Positions 7,278 through 14,850 of a stretch of 50,686 nt of DNA are shown here, piece after piece. Position numbers and translations under genes: made by a program. A model generated the notes under the pieces. That model worked only from the letters and a program-made list of their open reading frames with translations, had not been told where the DNA came from and did no database searches. Position 1 is the stretch's first letter. Every line of letters starts with the position of its first letter. The DNA comes from a virus: IMG/VR virus record IMGVR_UViG_3300021401_000008, positions 1 through 50,686 of that record. One strand, given 5' to 3'.

Positions 7278-8315
7278 CTCGTCGTCGTCTTCTGGGGCTG
7301 GCTTGGGCTTTTTCTTTGACGTTGGAGCAGGCTCTTCTTCGTCTTCTTCAACGACTGGCTTTTTCTTTGCTGGCTTTTTTGGCGCTTCTTCTTCCTCTTC
7401 GGTTGACTCACTCTCTTCCTCCTCTTCAGCTGGCTTCGGTTTCTTTTTCTTCGGTGGAGCTTCTTCCTCTTCCTCTAACTCAGGGATGTCCTCTTCTGTC
7501 TCGCCGGCTTCTTCTTCCTCTTCTTCAACTACCGGCTTTTTCTTGGCTGGTTTTTTCGGTGGAGCTTCTTCCTCTTCGGTCTCCCCCTCTGTTGTCTCTT
7601 CTTCTGTTGTCTCCTCCTCTTCCTCGACTACTGGTTTCTTTGGCTTCTTTGGTTTGACTTCTTCTTCCTCAGCAGGCTCTTCTGGTTCGTCTGGCTCCTG
7701 CTCATGTCCGTAGTACTCGGCCTTCATGACAGCTTCGTCATAAGCCTTGAGCACTTCCTTGAATGGCTTGAGCTTGGCCAGCAACTTCTCTGGGACTTCC
7801 GACTTCTCGTCGTCTCGATCGATGTCGCCGTACTTCGTGGTCGTCATCGTCGTGCCTTTACGAGAGATCGTTAGGTTATATCCCTTCTTTGGATCGCTGA
7901 CGTCTCGTCTCGACATCACACCCAACAGCTTGTTGGCTACCCCACCCGACATCTCCCAAAGCGTTGGCCCGACCCACTTGCCATCCATGACGTAAATGAT
8001 CTGGACGGCAAAGCACTCTTTCGCTGCTAGGGCTTCTGCTGCCGCCTTGTGTGGGGATTTAGGTGACTTCTCCAACTTCGGAATCTGCTCATCACACAAC
8101 CAGCATTCGCCCTCTCCACTCATCTTCTTTCCACAACGAAGATAAGCCTTCCGGGCGCCGACGTTCGAATGCATCCTGTACTCGATGTACTCGGCCTTCT
8201 CTGTCCCACGTGCGTTCGGCATGACTCGAAACGTCGTATCGCCTTCCGGCAACTTGAATCGTTTCCCTGCCGATCGCTCGTTTAGTTTTGCCTTTGCTGC
8301 TTCCTTTTTATCCAT
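7275..8315 (-). CDS. ssb: gp32-like single-stranded DNA-binding protein with long acidic tail
   Basis: The protein has 346 residues. Residues about 1-205 form a compact domain with a Cys cluster (CGKKMSGEGECWLCDEQ, about 63-79) comparable to the zinc site of T4 gp32, followed by an OB-type region. From about residue 207 to the end is a low-complexity tail of alternating Glu runs and Lys/Pro blocks (for example EEEEAPPKKPAKKKPVV, present in near-copies). Acidic SSB tails recruit replication and repair proteins; this one, at about 140 residues, is far longer than usual. It lies next to UvsY-like, RecA and polymerase genes. Function is inferred from the Cys cluster, tail and position rather than overall similarity. 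Confidence 0.78.
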   Translation of the reverse strand: MDKKEAAKAKLNERSAGKRFKLPEGDTTFRVMPNARGTEKAEYIEYRMHSNVGARKAYLRCGKKMSGEGECWLCDEQIPKLEKSPKSPHKAAAEALAAKECFAVQIIYVMDGKWVGPTLWEMSGGVANKLLGVMSRRDVSDPKKGYNLTISRKGTTMTTTKYGDIDRDDEKSEVPEKLLAKLKPFKEVLKAYDEAVMKAEYYGHEQEPDEPEEPAEEEEVKPKKPKKPVVEEEEETTEEETTEGETEEEEAPPKKPAKKKPVVEEEEEEAGETEEDIPELEEEEEAPPKKKKPKPAEEEEESESTEEEEEAPKKPAKKKPVVEEDEEEPAPTSKKKPKPAPEDDDE

Positions 8316-8336
8316 CTTGCTTTTTTCCTTTCGTGA

Positions 8337-8555
8337 TTAGTTACTACGAAATTTTTTCCCACTTTGTGTTGTTTGATCCGCCTCCATCTCAGCTTCCAAC
8401 GCTTCAATCATCTCCTTCTTCCGAGTCAAATAAAACTCGATAAGTTCTTTCGCATGCTTAGTTACTGTCCCCAACAAAACTTGAGCCATGCAACCAATAG
8501 CCGTAAGACTGGTGACTGTTATAAAGAAAATTGCAAACCAATCTACCACACTCAT
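8337..8555 (-). CDS. Small membrane protein, 72 residues
   Basis: One clear transmembrane helix near the N-terminus (about residues 6-29, WFAIFFITVTSLTAIGCMAQ and onward) is followed by a charged amphipathic segment (EFYLTRKKEMIEALEAEMEA) and a basic end. The ATG is in a 4-base ATGA overlap with the UvsY-like gene, so the two are probably coupled in translation. I do not recognise the family. Membrane anchoring beside SSB and recombination genes is odd, and the function is unknown. Confidence 0.72.
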   Translation of the reverse strand: MSVVDWFAIFFITVTSLTAIGCMAQVLLGTVTKHAKELIEFYLTRKKEMIEALEAEMEADQTTQSGKKFRSN

Positions 8556-9049
8556 TCCTCTACCTCTTCTTTCCCCATCGATCTTTTCAAACGTTCCCGC
8601 TTGTTCTTCATCTGCTCGACTGTATGCTGACCACTAAAATTATCTTGCATGAATGCGTACTGAGCTAACACTTTGATTGAACTACGTCTGTGCTCATAGG
8701 CATCCAACAGCCCCTTCGCCCATTCTTCTATTCTCTTCGCCGTTGCCAACTCTTCTACTGCTGTCCGTAGTTCTGGGACTCGTTCGACCAACTCACTGAT
8801 CATTCGTTCTGTCGTTCCCTTTTTCCCTTTGTGCTTGAATCTCATCTTCAAACTGTAGTCTGTTCTCAGATTGTCAGCGTGCATCTCAGCTTCTTGTCGG
8901 ATGCGCATCTTCTTGATTCGATAAGTGACGGCAGCCATATAACATTTCGCTTGCTCAAGAGCCGCTAACTCTGTCTCTTCTTGTGCAAAAGCCAGATGAT
9001 CTAGCAGCTCATGCACGTCTACTTCGCCGATCAATGGTTTCTTTGGCAT
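8552..9049 (-). CDS. UvsY-like recombination mediator (candidate)
   Basis: This 165-residue, almost wholly helical protein has the layout of phage UvsY-like proteins. An N-terminal acidic helix with HELLDHLAFAQEETEL is followed by a long basic helix (YRIKKMRIRQEAEM), a short variable linker, and a closing pair of helices (RIEEWAKGLLDAYEHRRSSI) like the part of UvsY that ends in an 'AL.a...R...Ik' pattern. UvsY helps load the recombinase on SSB-coated DNA. Encoding next to SSB and RecA supports the call. Overall sequence similarity is low, so this rests on layout and context. Confidence 0.5.
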   Translation of the reverse strand: MPKKPLIGEVDVHELLDHLAFAQEETELAALEQAKCYMAAVTYRIKKMRIRQEAEMHADNLRTDYSLKMRFKHKGKKGTTERMISELVERVPELRTAVEELATAKRIEEWAKGLLDAYEHRRSSIKVLAQYAFMQDNFSGQHTVEQMKNKRERLKRSMGKEEVEE

Positions 9050-9058
9050 GACAATTGA

Positions 9059-9949
9059 TTATACAACTTCCTTTTTCATTTCCTTTTGAAGTTTAATCTG
9101 AAACTGTTGGTTCTTCTGGCACCACTTCTCGACAAACTCTTCTGGTGGCTCACCAGCATACTCGACCATCACTCCCAGTCTGAATCCGGCTTTAGCTTCA
9201 GATTTCAACGGAACGACCCACTTTACTTCTGGCCACCATTTAGCTACGTAGACCAGAATCTCTTTCTCCATCAGCTGATTAAATTGCTTGTACGCTTCTA
9301 CCAGCTTCAATAGCTTGACGAAAACATATAGCGAATCATGCACTTCCATCGATGGCCGCTGGAGCAAATTGTATGTCTGTGGCTTAATCCCGATGATCGC
9401 CATCGCAATCAACATCAACTGATGAGCTGTTCCCTGAATTGGGCTGTTAACTGCTTGGTTTGCCCAGAATGTTGTTCTCGTCTCATCTCCAGCAATGGCA
9501 ATCTCTCTGACGAAACCAAACAAAGTTTCCACATAGGCATTGTCTTGTGCAAACTGATGCTGGTGCTCGATGAATTCTGCTACTCCAGAGAACCTCTTGA
9601 AATAGGCTTTCCACAGCTTGGCTACGTCTTCCTTCGACATGTTGAATGGCTCACCACGTTCCAAAGCCTCATTCAGCAAATGGTAGTACAGCGATTCTTC
9701 TGTTAACCCGTAAATGATTCCGAAGTGTAGCCCTTTGATTGCTGTTCTGAGAGGCCTGTCTTTCATGATCTTTGCAATCGGCTGCCCGGTTAACTCATGT
9801 CCGACTGATGCGTGGATATCTTCTCCCGATTGGATTAGCTCGATCAGCCTCTTGTCTTTTGACATCTGAGCCAGCACACGAATCTCTAACTGGCTGTGAT
9901 CTGCTCCAAGATAGACATCAAGATCGCCGAATTTGCTGACTAGACTCAT
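9059..9949 (-). CDS. polA: Family A DNA polymerase, C-terminal part (palm/fingers) of a split enzyme
   Basis: This 296-residue protein is only the catalytic end of a PolA-type polymerase. It starts just before motif A: GADHSQLEIR (15-24, catalytic D17). It then has the finger helix motif B with R68, K72, F76 and Y80 (RTAIKGLHFGIIYG), NSPIQGTA (168-175) and motif C EVHDS (202-206, catalytic D205). The exonuclease, thumb and first palm strands are missing and are encoded 1.1 kb upstream at 11044-12924. The ATG is in an ATGA overlap with the preceding gene, so the split is an established gene arrangement, not a chance stop. Motif C has Ser where bacterial PolA has Glu (HDE). Confidence 0.93.
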   Translation of the reverse strand: MSLVSKFGDLDVYLGADHSQLEIRVLAQMSKDKRLIELIQSGEDIHASVGHELTGQPIAKIMKDRPLRTAIKGLHFGIIYGLTEESLYYHLLNEALERGEPFNMSKEDVAKLWKAYFKRFSGVAEFIEHQHQFAQDNAYVETLFGFVREIAIAGDETRTTFWANQAVNSPIQGTAHQLMLIAMAIIGIKPQTYNLLQRPSMEVHDSLYVFVKLLKLVEAYKQFNQLMEKEILVYVAKWWPEVKWVVPLKSEAKAGFRLGVMVEYAGEPPEEFVEKWCQKNQQFQIKLQKEMKKEVV

Positions 9950-10149
9950 CTTGGATGTCCTGGAAAAGGATGAAACATTCCGGTCTGATTCTTTTCTTCT
10001 CTAGCTTTCTTTTCGGCTTCTTTCTTTTTACTGAATGGTCCAACTACATAATCATACTTTGGAAAATCTTCTGGCTCAGGATCTTTACTAGAAGAAAAAA
10101 CTTCATGATTCTCATATTGACCTTTAAGAACCCCTACCCAAAAACTCAT
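9946..10149 (-). CDS. Hypothetical protein, 67 residues
   Basis: This small protein lies between the two polymerase parts. Overlaps of four bases (ATGA) on both sides fix its ends. It begins MSFWVGVLKGQYENHEVF, has an aromatic strand-rich first half and a Lys/Glu helix (KKKEAEKKAREEKNQ), and ends FHPFPGHPR. I recognise no family. Confidence 0.72.
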   Translation of the reverse strand: MSFWVGVLKGQYENHEVFSSSKDPEPEDFPKYDYVVGPFSKKKEAEKKAREEKNQTGMFHPFPGHPR

Positions 10150-10628
10150 TTTACTTCTCCATCCAACAAACTAATCGCATCTTCAAACGTATCTGGCTGA
10201 CTCCCACCCGGCCAACTTCTATGCCCAAGTCTTTCTGTAAACTCTTGTACCGACTCGATGGGTAAATGAAAAGCCGCACACATCGCTGTATATCGATCGT
10301 GCGCTACCCGGGATATCTCTCTATCTGGATGACAATAAGCAACCACCTCCAACGAATGCATCAGATGGCTGTAGAAATGTTGGGTACAGAATTCTAATTC
10401 TTTAGCTGTTGGACCTTTCTCCAAAATCAGCTCCGGCTCTTTCGTCATAAACTCTCTGACGTTATCTGGATTCCCTGGCTTGAACGCTAGCCCGCGAAGC
10501 CACCGTGTGATTGTCTTGACTCCCGGCGTACAGTGCGTATCTGGCCCACGCAGCCCAAGAATCAACGTCGACTGCATCCGAATTGGAATCTGGACCAACC
10601 AATCTTGCAACACGCTAGTATTTCTCAT
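10146..10628 (-). CDS. Conserved phage-type hypothetical protein
   Basis: This 160-residue protein contains QIPIRMQSTLILGLRGPDTH near the N-terminus and a helical segment EFCTQHFYSHLMHSLEVVAY in the second half, followed by HPDREISRVAHDRY. From memory, proteins with this layout (an LRG.D segment, then an HWYSH.MHA.EVVAY.HP-like helix) occur in other phages next to nucleotide or replication genes, with no known function. The His-rich helix could form a metal site, but that is only a suggestion. ATGA overlaps at both ends place it in the operon between dCTP deaminase and the polymerase C-part. Confidence 0.75.
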   Translation of the reverse strand: MRNTSVLQDWLVQIPIRMQSTLILGLRGPDTHCTPGVKTITRWLRGLAFKPGNPDNVREFMTKEPELILEKGPTAKELEFCTQHFYSHLMHSLEVVAYCHPDREISRVAHDRYTAMCAAFHLPIESVQEFTERLGHRSWPGGSQPDTFEDAISLLDGEVK

Positions 10629-11047
10629 AGCTTTGACTCCGTAATCCCTCTCTGATCTGTGTACATCCCTCTGTACGGCTCACAAGGACTGGTCGTCTTG
10701 GCGAAGATCAAATGAGCAAAGCGCTCTCCAATCGCCTCTTGTGGTGGAACCATAAACGAGAGCATCTCCAGCGTCAAATTTCCCTTGAACCCGGCATCTA
10801 CGATCGTTGGTGGAAGAAAGAATCCTTTCCTTGCCCACGAGCTTCTCAACTCGACAAAGGCCATCAAATCATCTGGGAGCTCAAGTACTTCTCTTGTACA
10901 ACCCAATGAGAATATACCGACCATCGGCTTAACTTCGTCCAAAATCAAGTCGATCCCATTCTGTTGAAACTGATCATCTCTAACTGGAATTATTTTTAGC
11001 TTTCCGGTCTCGATGTACCACTTCAGATCTCGTCCACTGAGGATCAT
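10625..11047 (-). CDS. dcd: dCTP deaminase / dUTPase-fold protein
   Basis: This 140-residue protein begins MILSGRDLKWYI, like Dcd enzymes, and carries the conserved ELRSSWARKG (about 66-75) and IVDAGFKGNLTLE (about 82-94) motifs of the dCTP deaminase/dUTPase trimer family. These enzymes make dUMP or dUTP from dCTP or clear dUTP, feeding thymidylate synthesis. It is shorter than typical Dcd (about 175-195 residues), ending soon after the YRGMYTDQ segment. The ATG at 11047 is in an ATGA overlap with the polymerase N-part stop and has GGAG 9-10 bases upstream. It is the first of three genes between the two polymerase parts. Confidence 0.87.
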   Translation of the reverse strand: MILSGRDLKWYIETGKLKIIPVRDDQFQQNGIDLILDEVKPMVGIFSLGCTREVLELPDDLMAFVELRSSWARKGFFLPPTIVDAGFKGNLTLEMLSFMVPPQEAIGERFAHLIFAKTTSPCEPYRGMYTDQRGITESKL

Positions 11048-12924
11048 TGCTGTTCTCTCCATTCTTTATATAGGTCTCGCCACCTCAAGTCTGATACCAA
11101 TAAACATTCTATTTCTTCAGCACCGTGGATGTTTTGCAAATTTACAATGCCTTTTGACTTATCCGAAGGCTCTCCTTTCTTTTTCACCTTCTCTCCACCC
11201 GATCTGAGCCGACAAGTGATCGTACCAGTTAGCCACCACTTCGTCCGGACCCGTCCACCGTGTAATGTAGCCGATCGACGGTAAGCATCGAGATACGTCG
11301 ATTTCTTTTTTGCTATCTTCCTAAACTCGGTCAACCGTTTTGGAAATGGATGGAAGTCTGCTAGTAAGGCCATCGTCTCTTTGTTTGTTGATCTAGGAAA
11401 ATCTTTCTTCCACTCGGCATCCAGATGCTTGCCCAGCTTCAATTCGTCGTAAATGATCTTGACTACCTGTTGTGGTGAATTTGGATTGAACTTATATCCA
11501 GCCAGCTTCTGTAACTCTTTTTTCAGCGAGGCTATCTTGATCGGTAGCCAGGTATCTAGTAGATCGGCATGCTGAAAGTCTAGTAACGGACCACGCTCCA
11601 ACTCCATCTTCGCCAGCACTGGAGCTACTAAAATGAGAACTTTTAGCAGCGCCTCGTTTACCTTCCCTTTGTTGCTCCTCTGAATTCTCTTCGTCAAATC
11701 ACAGTCCGCGCCATTGTAGACCCGGATGATCTTCATCGGCACGGTCCAGAAGTTTACCAGCCCGGTCTTCTCGTCCTTGTAATGATCTAGAATATCTTTG
11801 TACCCGGCGAACTCTCTGAACCTGATATCAGCTGTCGCTTCTAACCCGAAGGCTCTACGACCGGAGAATCTCAAATACTCCGAAAGCATCGTATCGTGTA
11901 CGAAGCCTTTGACCTTAACACCCCATAGCTTCTCTAACTTCCAGACATCGTAGACTCCGTTCTGAAATGCTTTTTTGATCTTCGGATCTGTCAGAAGATC
12001 TGATACGAAATGAAATTTTGCTTGCTGTTCGTCTGGTGTATTTTTCAGATCGTGATGGTCAAAGAAAACTCCTCTTGATTTTCCTTTCTCCCATGAAAAG
12101 CCAACATACACAATTACATTCTTTCCTTCAGCGTTTGTTCCATCCTCTATATCTACAGATACAACAATTCCTTTTGCAGCTGCCACCCTTATCGGCTCAT
12201 CAAGCCCAGTCTTCAAAGCACGAGCACCCAATGTCACATACTCTTGACTTTGAATGTAGGAAAATTTCCCAGTCGCACCTTTTGCCTTCTCTACTGCTAT
12301 CGCCAACGCTTCCCGGAACTCCTTAATCTTTGATCTCGGCGCACCTCGTAAGAAGTAGCTGGGATGATAAGTAAGAATGACCCAAGCCTTCAGCTTTTCT
12401 GAATAGAAAGTCTTCTGATCCTTCCGGTACTCGCCTTTGAGAAGAGCTTTCGCAGCCACCTGTCCGAAGACAATATGTACTTTAGTCTGACCTTGCACCT
12501 TCTCCAAAGCTTCTTCTGTATAGATCGAGCAAGCGTGTAGCTCTTCCTTCGTTGGATTATGGAACTCCCACTGCTCGAACTCGTTCTCTGAGACTGTAGC
12601 GCAGCGGACTACATTCTGTATATCGCACATCTCTCTCGTTAACCCAACCGACGCTGCATGCTCCCAAAGAAACTTACCAGCTGGACCCACTAGTTCTTTC
12701 CCTAATCTGTTTTCTTCTGAGCCTGGATTCTGAGCCCAGATCATGATTGACTTACCCTGTAGCTTGTCCAGATTCTTGATCTTCTTCAGCCCTTTGATCT
12801 TATCCAAAGGACAGAAACCACAGCCACGATTCTGATCTTTCCTTGGCTTTCGCTCACCCTTTTCGGGCACAGGATCGAAAGTCTTTTTGTTCTCGTCGAA
12901 CTGCAACACGTTTTGAAATTTCAT
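11044..12924 (-). CDS. polA: Family A DNA polymerase, N-terminal part: UDG-like and 3'-5' exonuclease domains
   Basis: This 626-residue protein has three parts. Residues about 30-215 are a family-4/5 uracil-DNA-glycosylase-like domain with four candidate iron-sulphur Cys (C35, C38, C108, C132), an AQNPGSEE motif (64-71) and HPSY (187-190). Residues about 250-415 are a DEDDy 3'-5' exonuclease (D258, E260, N322/D326, D344, Y403/D407). Residues about 425-626 are thumb and the start of the palm, with a TGT..CRL segment (566-573) and NLQNI (595-599). It stops before motif A, which begins the separate gene at 9059-9949. UDG-PolA fusion is known from SPO1-like phages; the split is unusual. The ATG is in an ATGA overlap. 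Confidence 0.92.
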   Translation of the reverse strand: MKFQNVLQFDENKKTFDPVPEKGERKPRKDQNRGCGFCPLDKIKGLKKIKNLDKLQGKSIMIWAQNPGSEENRLGKELVGPAGKFLWEHAASVGLTREMCDIQNVVRCATVSENEFEQWEFHNPTKEELHACSIYTEEALEKVQGQTKVHIVFGQVAAKALLKGEYRKDQKTFYSEKLKAWVILTYHPSYFLRGAPRSKIKEFREALAIAVEKAKGATGKFSYIQSQEYVTLGARALKTGLDEPIRVAAAKGIVVSVDIEDGTNAEGKNVIVYVGFSWEKGKSRGVFFDHHDLKNTPDEQQAKFHFVSDLLTDPKIKKAFQNGVYDVWKLEKLWGVKVKGFVHDTMLSEYLRFSGRRAFGLEATADIRFREFAGYKDILDHYKDEKTGLVNFWTVPMKIIRVYNGADCDLTKRIQRSNKGKVNEALLKVLILVAPVLAKMELERGPLLDFQHADLLDTWLPIKIASLKKELQKLAGYKFNPNSPQQVVKIIYDELKLGKHLDAEWKKDFPRSTNKETMALLADFHPFPKRLTEFRKIAKKKSTYLDAYRRSATLHGGRVRTKWWLTGTITCRLRSGGEKVKKKGEPSDKSKGIVNLQNIHGAEEIECLLVSDLRWRDLYKEWREQQ

Positions 12925-13217
12925 GGAACTCGCCAAACAACATCCTCTATAGTTCCTAGCCACTCAATTGCTTTTGCTTCCGTCATCGTTCTTCCAAGTG
13001 GACCGTAAAAATCCGTATCATGTACGACGCACCAAAGTTCTTTAGGGCTCAGACCTCCACGTTCTGCTAAGCGTTCTAGAGTCTGAGAATGATTATGCTG
13101 AGCTTGCTCTTCATGTCCCTTAAGCAACTCACGTGGAAACGAAACCGGATACGGTGTGCGATTTCGACGAGCTGCGTGAAACTCTTCAGTTTGTCCAAAT
13201 AGAATTGGATAACTCAT
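12921..13217 (-). CDS. Hypothetical protein, 98 residues, first gene after array 2
   Basis: The protein begins MSYPILFGQTEEFHAARRNR and has a central ERLAERGGLSPKELWCVVHD segment, a helix-turn pattern seen in many small phage proteins, and a C-terminal LGRTMTEAKAIEWL segment. I recognise no named family. Its translation begins 7 bases after the last unit of the 29-unit (TNNGG) array, and its stop overlaps the polymerase N-part by four bases (ATGA). Whatever the array controls would therefore also affect the polymerase. Confidence 0.72.
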   Translation of the reverse strand: MSYPILFGQTEEFHAARRNRTPYPVSFPRELLKGHEEQAQHNHSQTLERLAERGGLSPKELWCVVHDTDFYGPLGRTMTEAKAIEWLGTIEDVVWRVP

Positions 13218-13224
13218 TTCTTCA

Positions 13225-13369
13225 CCCTACCTCACCCGACCTTAGCCTACCAGACATTACATTACCAGACCTCACCTCGCCTCACCCTACCTTACCAGAC
13301 CATGCCGCAGCTCACCAGACATCACCGCACCATACATCACCTTAGCTTACCAAACCCTACCATGCCAAA
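13225..13369 (-). repeat. Degenerate pentanucleotide array 2, (TNNGG)29
   Basis: This is the largest of the three arrays: 29 units of TNNGG on the coding strand fill 145 bases with no insertion or deletion. It is preceded by a single G after the clamp gene stop and followed by TGAAGAA and an ATG. Exceptions carry one change each: C at position 1 (CATGG twice, CGAGG), T at position 4 (TGATG twice, TAATG twice) or C at position 5 (TAAGC, TGAGC, TAGGC). The last unit, TAGGG, serves as ribosome site for the 98-residue gene. On the + strand it reads as a CCNNA repeat. Confidence 0.95.
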
Positions 13370-13370
13370 C

Positions 13371-14468
13371 TTATTTACCAATCTGTCTCGCCACCATCAT
13401 CTCCACCCCACCACCGGATAGAAGATAAGGTGTATTCTTCTGTTCGTCCACTCGTACTTTGATCCACTCACCATTCTGGGCCATGTAATCAACAACTGCT
13501 AAAGCTAACTCCAGTGGCCATCTGATCGTTCCTTCTACTGTCCCGTTCTCAATCTCCATCTGCTCTTCGAACTTTCCCTGCTGAACTCGTACTGATGCTT
13601 TGACTACTCCTTGATCGATCGCCATCTCCACAATCCAGTCTTCCCTCTTCACTCCACCCAAGTAGCTGGCCAATCTGGCTAGCATCTTTGAGAGCTTCTC
13701 GGCTGGCAGTCTGGTGAGTAGTGGCCATGTCCGTCCTTTCTGTATCTTCTCCACTACGTCCTTCTTTGGAAACGATTTCTGAGCTACTGCCGAAATCGTT
13801 CCTTCTATGAATCCACAACCACAATCCAGCATGACTCGATCGTTCTCCACTCCAACTGCTTGCACCAGACTGTCACCTAATAGCGGAATGATGCCGACTG
13901 GAAATGGAATTCTCAATGCATCTTCTTGGTCTCGTACTCCAACGAATAGTGAAATCAGATTCGTCGATAGCACCAACTTGCCACCGATGTAGACACAATT
14001 TAGATGCGGCAACGCTGGATCGGCTGTCGAACAGTGATTCGAAGCCAGTAGCAGTTTTCTCAAGCCCTCTGATAGCTTTATCTCTTTCGACTTGTCTCGA
14101 TCTCGCCAGACTCCGTAGCCACTCACTGGCTCTTTTCTCATCGAGAAGTCTGCCTTACGACTGCCCTGTCTGATCAACCATTTATCTTCTGTCAAAGCCA
14201 TCTTGAAATTGCCCTTCCAGCTTTTTCCGGCTTGAATGTAGGCTGTAAATAATCCTTTGTCGACAAAAAATGGTCCCGGCGTCAATGTATCGGTCAAAGG
14301 AACCCGAACCACACCGGTCACCGTCGATGAAAGTGACATCTCGATTGCATTCTTTTTTGTCAGTACTCGGACAAAGTCTGATGAAGGAATCCCGGCTCGT
14401 TGTGGAACAAGACTCAGCACATCCACAGCTGTGATCATTGCTTTCTTATCGGCTTCTACCCAGCTCAT
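13371..14468 (-). CDS. dnaN: DNA polymerase sliding clamp (beta-clamp-like)
   Basis: This 365-residue protein is read as a beta-type sliding clamp. It has three similar beta-rich segments, a GKLVLSTNLISLFVGV strand pair in the middle, and a C-terminus (YLLSGGGVEMMVAR) like the end of DnaN, where the last strand closes the ring interface. The length equals that of bacterial DnaN. Overall similarity is low, as expected for phage clamps. The clamp loader at 3.7-4.8 kb is its likely partner. The ATG at 14468 is in an ATGA overlap with the 59-residue gene; a longer in-frame start at 14543 would overlap that gene heavily and is rejected. Confidence 0.75.
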   Translation of the reverse strand: MSWVEADKKAMITAVDVLSLVPQRAGIPSSDFVRVLTKKNAIEMSLSSTVTGVVRVPLTDTLTPGPFFVDKGLFTAYIQAGKSWKGNFKMALTEDKWLIRQGSRKADFSMRKEPVSGYGVWRDRDKSKEIKLSEGLRKLLLASNHCSTADPALPHLNCVYIGGKLVLSTNLISLFVGVRDQEDALRIPFPVGIIPLLGDSLVQAVGVENDRVMLDCGCGFIEGTISAVAQKSFPKKDVVEKIQKGRTWPLLTRLPAEKLSKMLARLASYLGGVKREDWIVEMAIDQGVVKASVRVQQGKFEEQMEIENGTVEGTIRWPLELALAVVDYMAQNGEWIKVRVDEQKNTPYLLSGGGVEMMVARQIGK

Positions 14469-14644
14469 CGCTTCCTTCTCAGGACATAATCTATAAACAA
14501 AGAATTCACAAATTTTGGAATCCAGATAGCTTTTCCTTCGCACTGTATCAACTTAAAGAAAATCTCCCCACGGATTCCAAACATTCTAACCAAGGCCTCT
14601 TTAGAATGTTCCAAGTCGCTTATCTCTAATTGTTTTCTTCTCAT
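14465..14644 (-). CDS. Hypothetical protein, 59 residues
   Basis: ATGA overlaps at both ends (14644 with the gene upstream, 14465 with the clamp) define this gene. The protein begins MRRKQLEISDLEHSKEALVR and ends LFIDYVLRRKR. It is basic, with a central aromatic segment (GIRGEIFFKLIQCEG). No family is recognised. Tight coupling to the clamp suggests co-translation. Confidence 0.68.
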   Translation of the reverse strand: MRRKQLEISDLEHSKEALVRMFGIRGEIFFKLIQCEGKAIWIPKFVNSLFIDYVLRRKR

Positions 14645-14850
14645 GCTGATTGCTCCACTAACTCCACGTAAGGCTTTCCCGACGGTGGAGCCCATCCAGT
14701 AGCGAAGAAAACTTTTCCATGCCATCGGATCTTGGCTTTCATCGTCTGTCCCCACATAAGAAAAGCATCTGGCATCTCAGCTGATAAGTCTTCTATCATA
14801 TCTTTCTGTGTTACCAGCAAATTCCAATCGCTGACTGACATCTTCATCAT
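14641..14850 (-). CDS. Hypothetical protein, 69 residues
   Basis: The start at 14850 overlaps the GTP cyclohydrolase stop (ATGATGA), with GGAG 3-4 bases before the first ATG. A second ATG at 14847 may be used instead. The protein has DWNLLVTQKDMIEDLSAEMP and a compact Gly/Pro/Trp-rich end (FFATGWAPPSGKPYVELVE). No family is recognised. It sits between the DNA-modification pair and the clamp. Confidence 0.68.
   Translation of the reverse strand: MMKMSVSDWNLLVTQKDMIEDLSAEMPDAFLMWGQTMKAKIRWHGKVFFATGWAPPSGKPYVELVEQSA

Noticed and set aside
7246-7713. Ser-rich plus-strand frame of 155 residues
   Set aside because: It is the complement of Glu-rich codons (GAA/GAG) in the SSB tail and is a low-complexity artefact.
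9058-9063. TATAAT upstream of the UvsY-like gene
   Set aside because: No -35 at 16-18 bases, and the hexamer overlaps the polymerase side of the junction; probably chance from TTGTATAATC.
10146-11047. Intein or intron explanation for the split polymerase
   Set aside because: The intervening DNA holds three ordinary genes with 4-base overlaps and shows no intein splice motifs or intron structure.
13133-13345. Plus-strand frame with repeated Pro/His/Thr residues over array 2
   Set aside because: It is only a translation of the CCNNA complement of the array. The 5-base period gives a false repeat protein.
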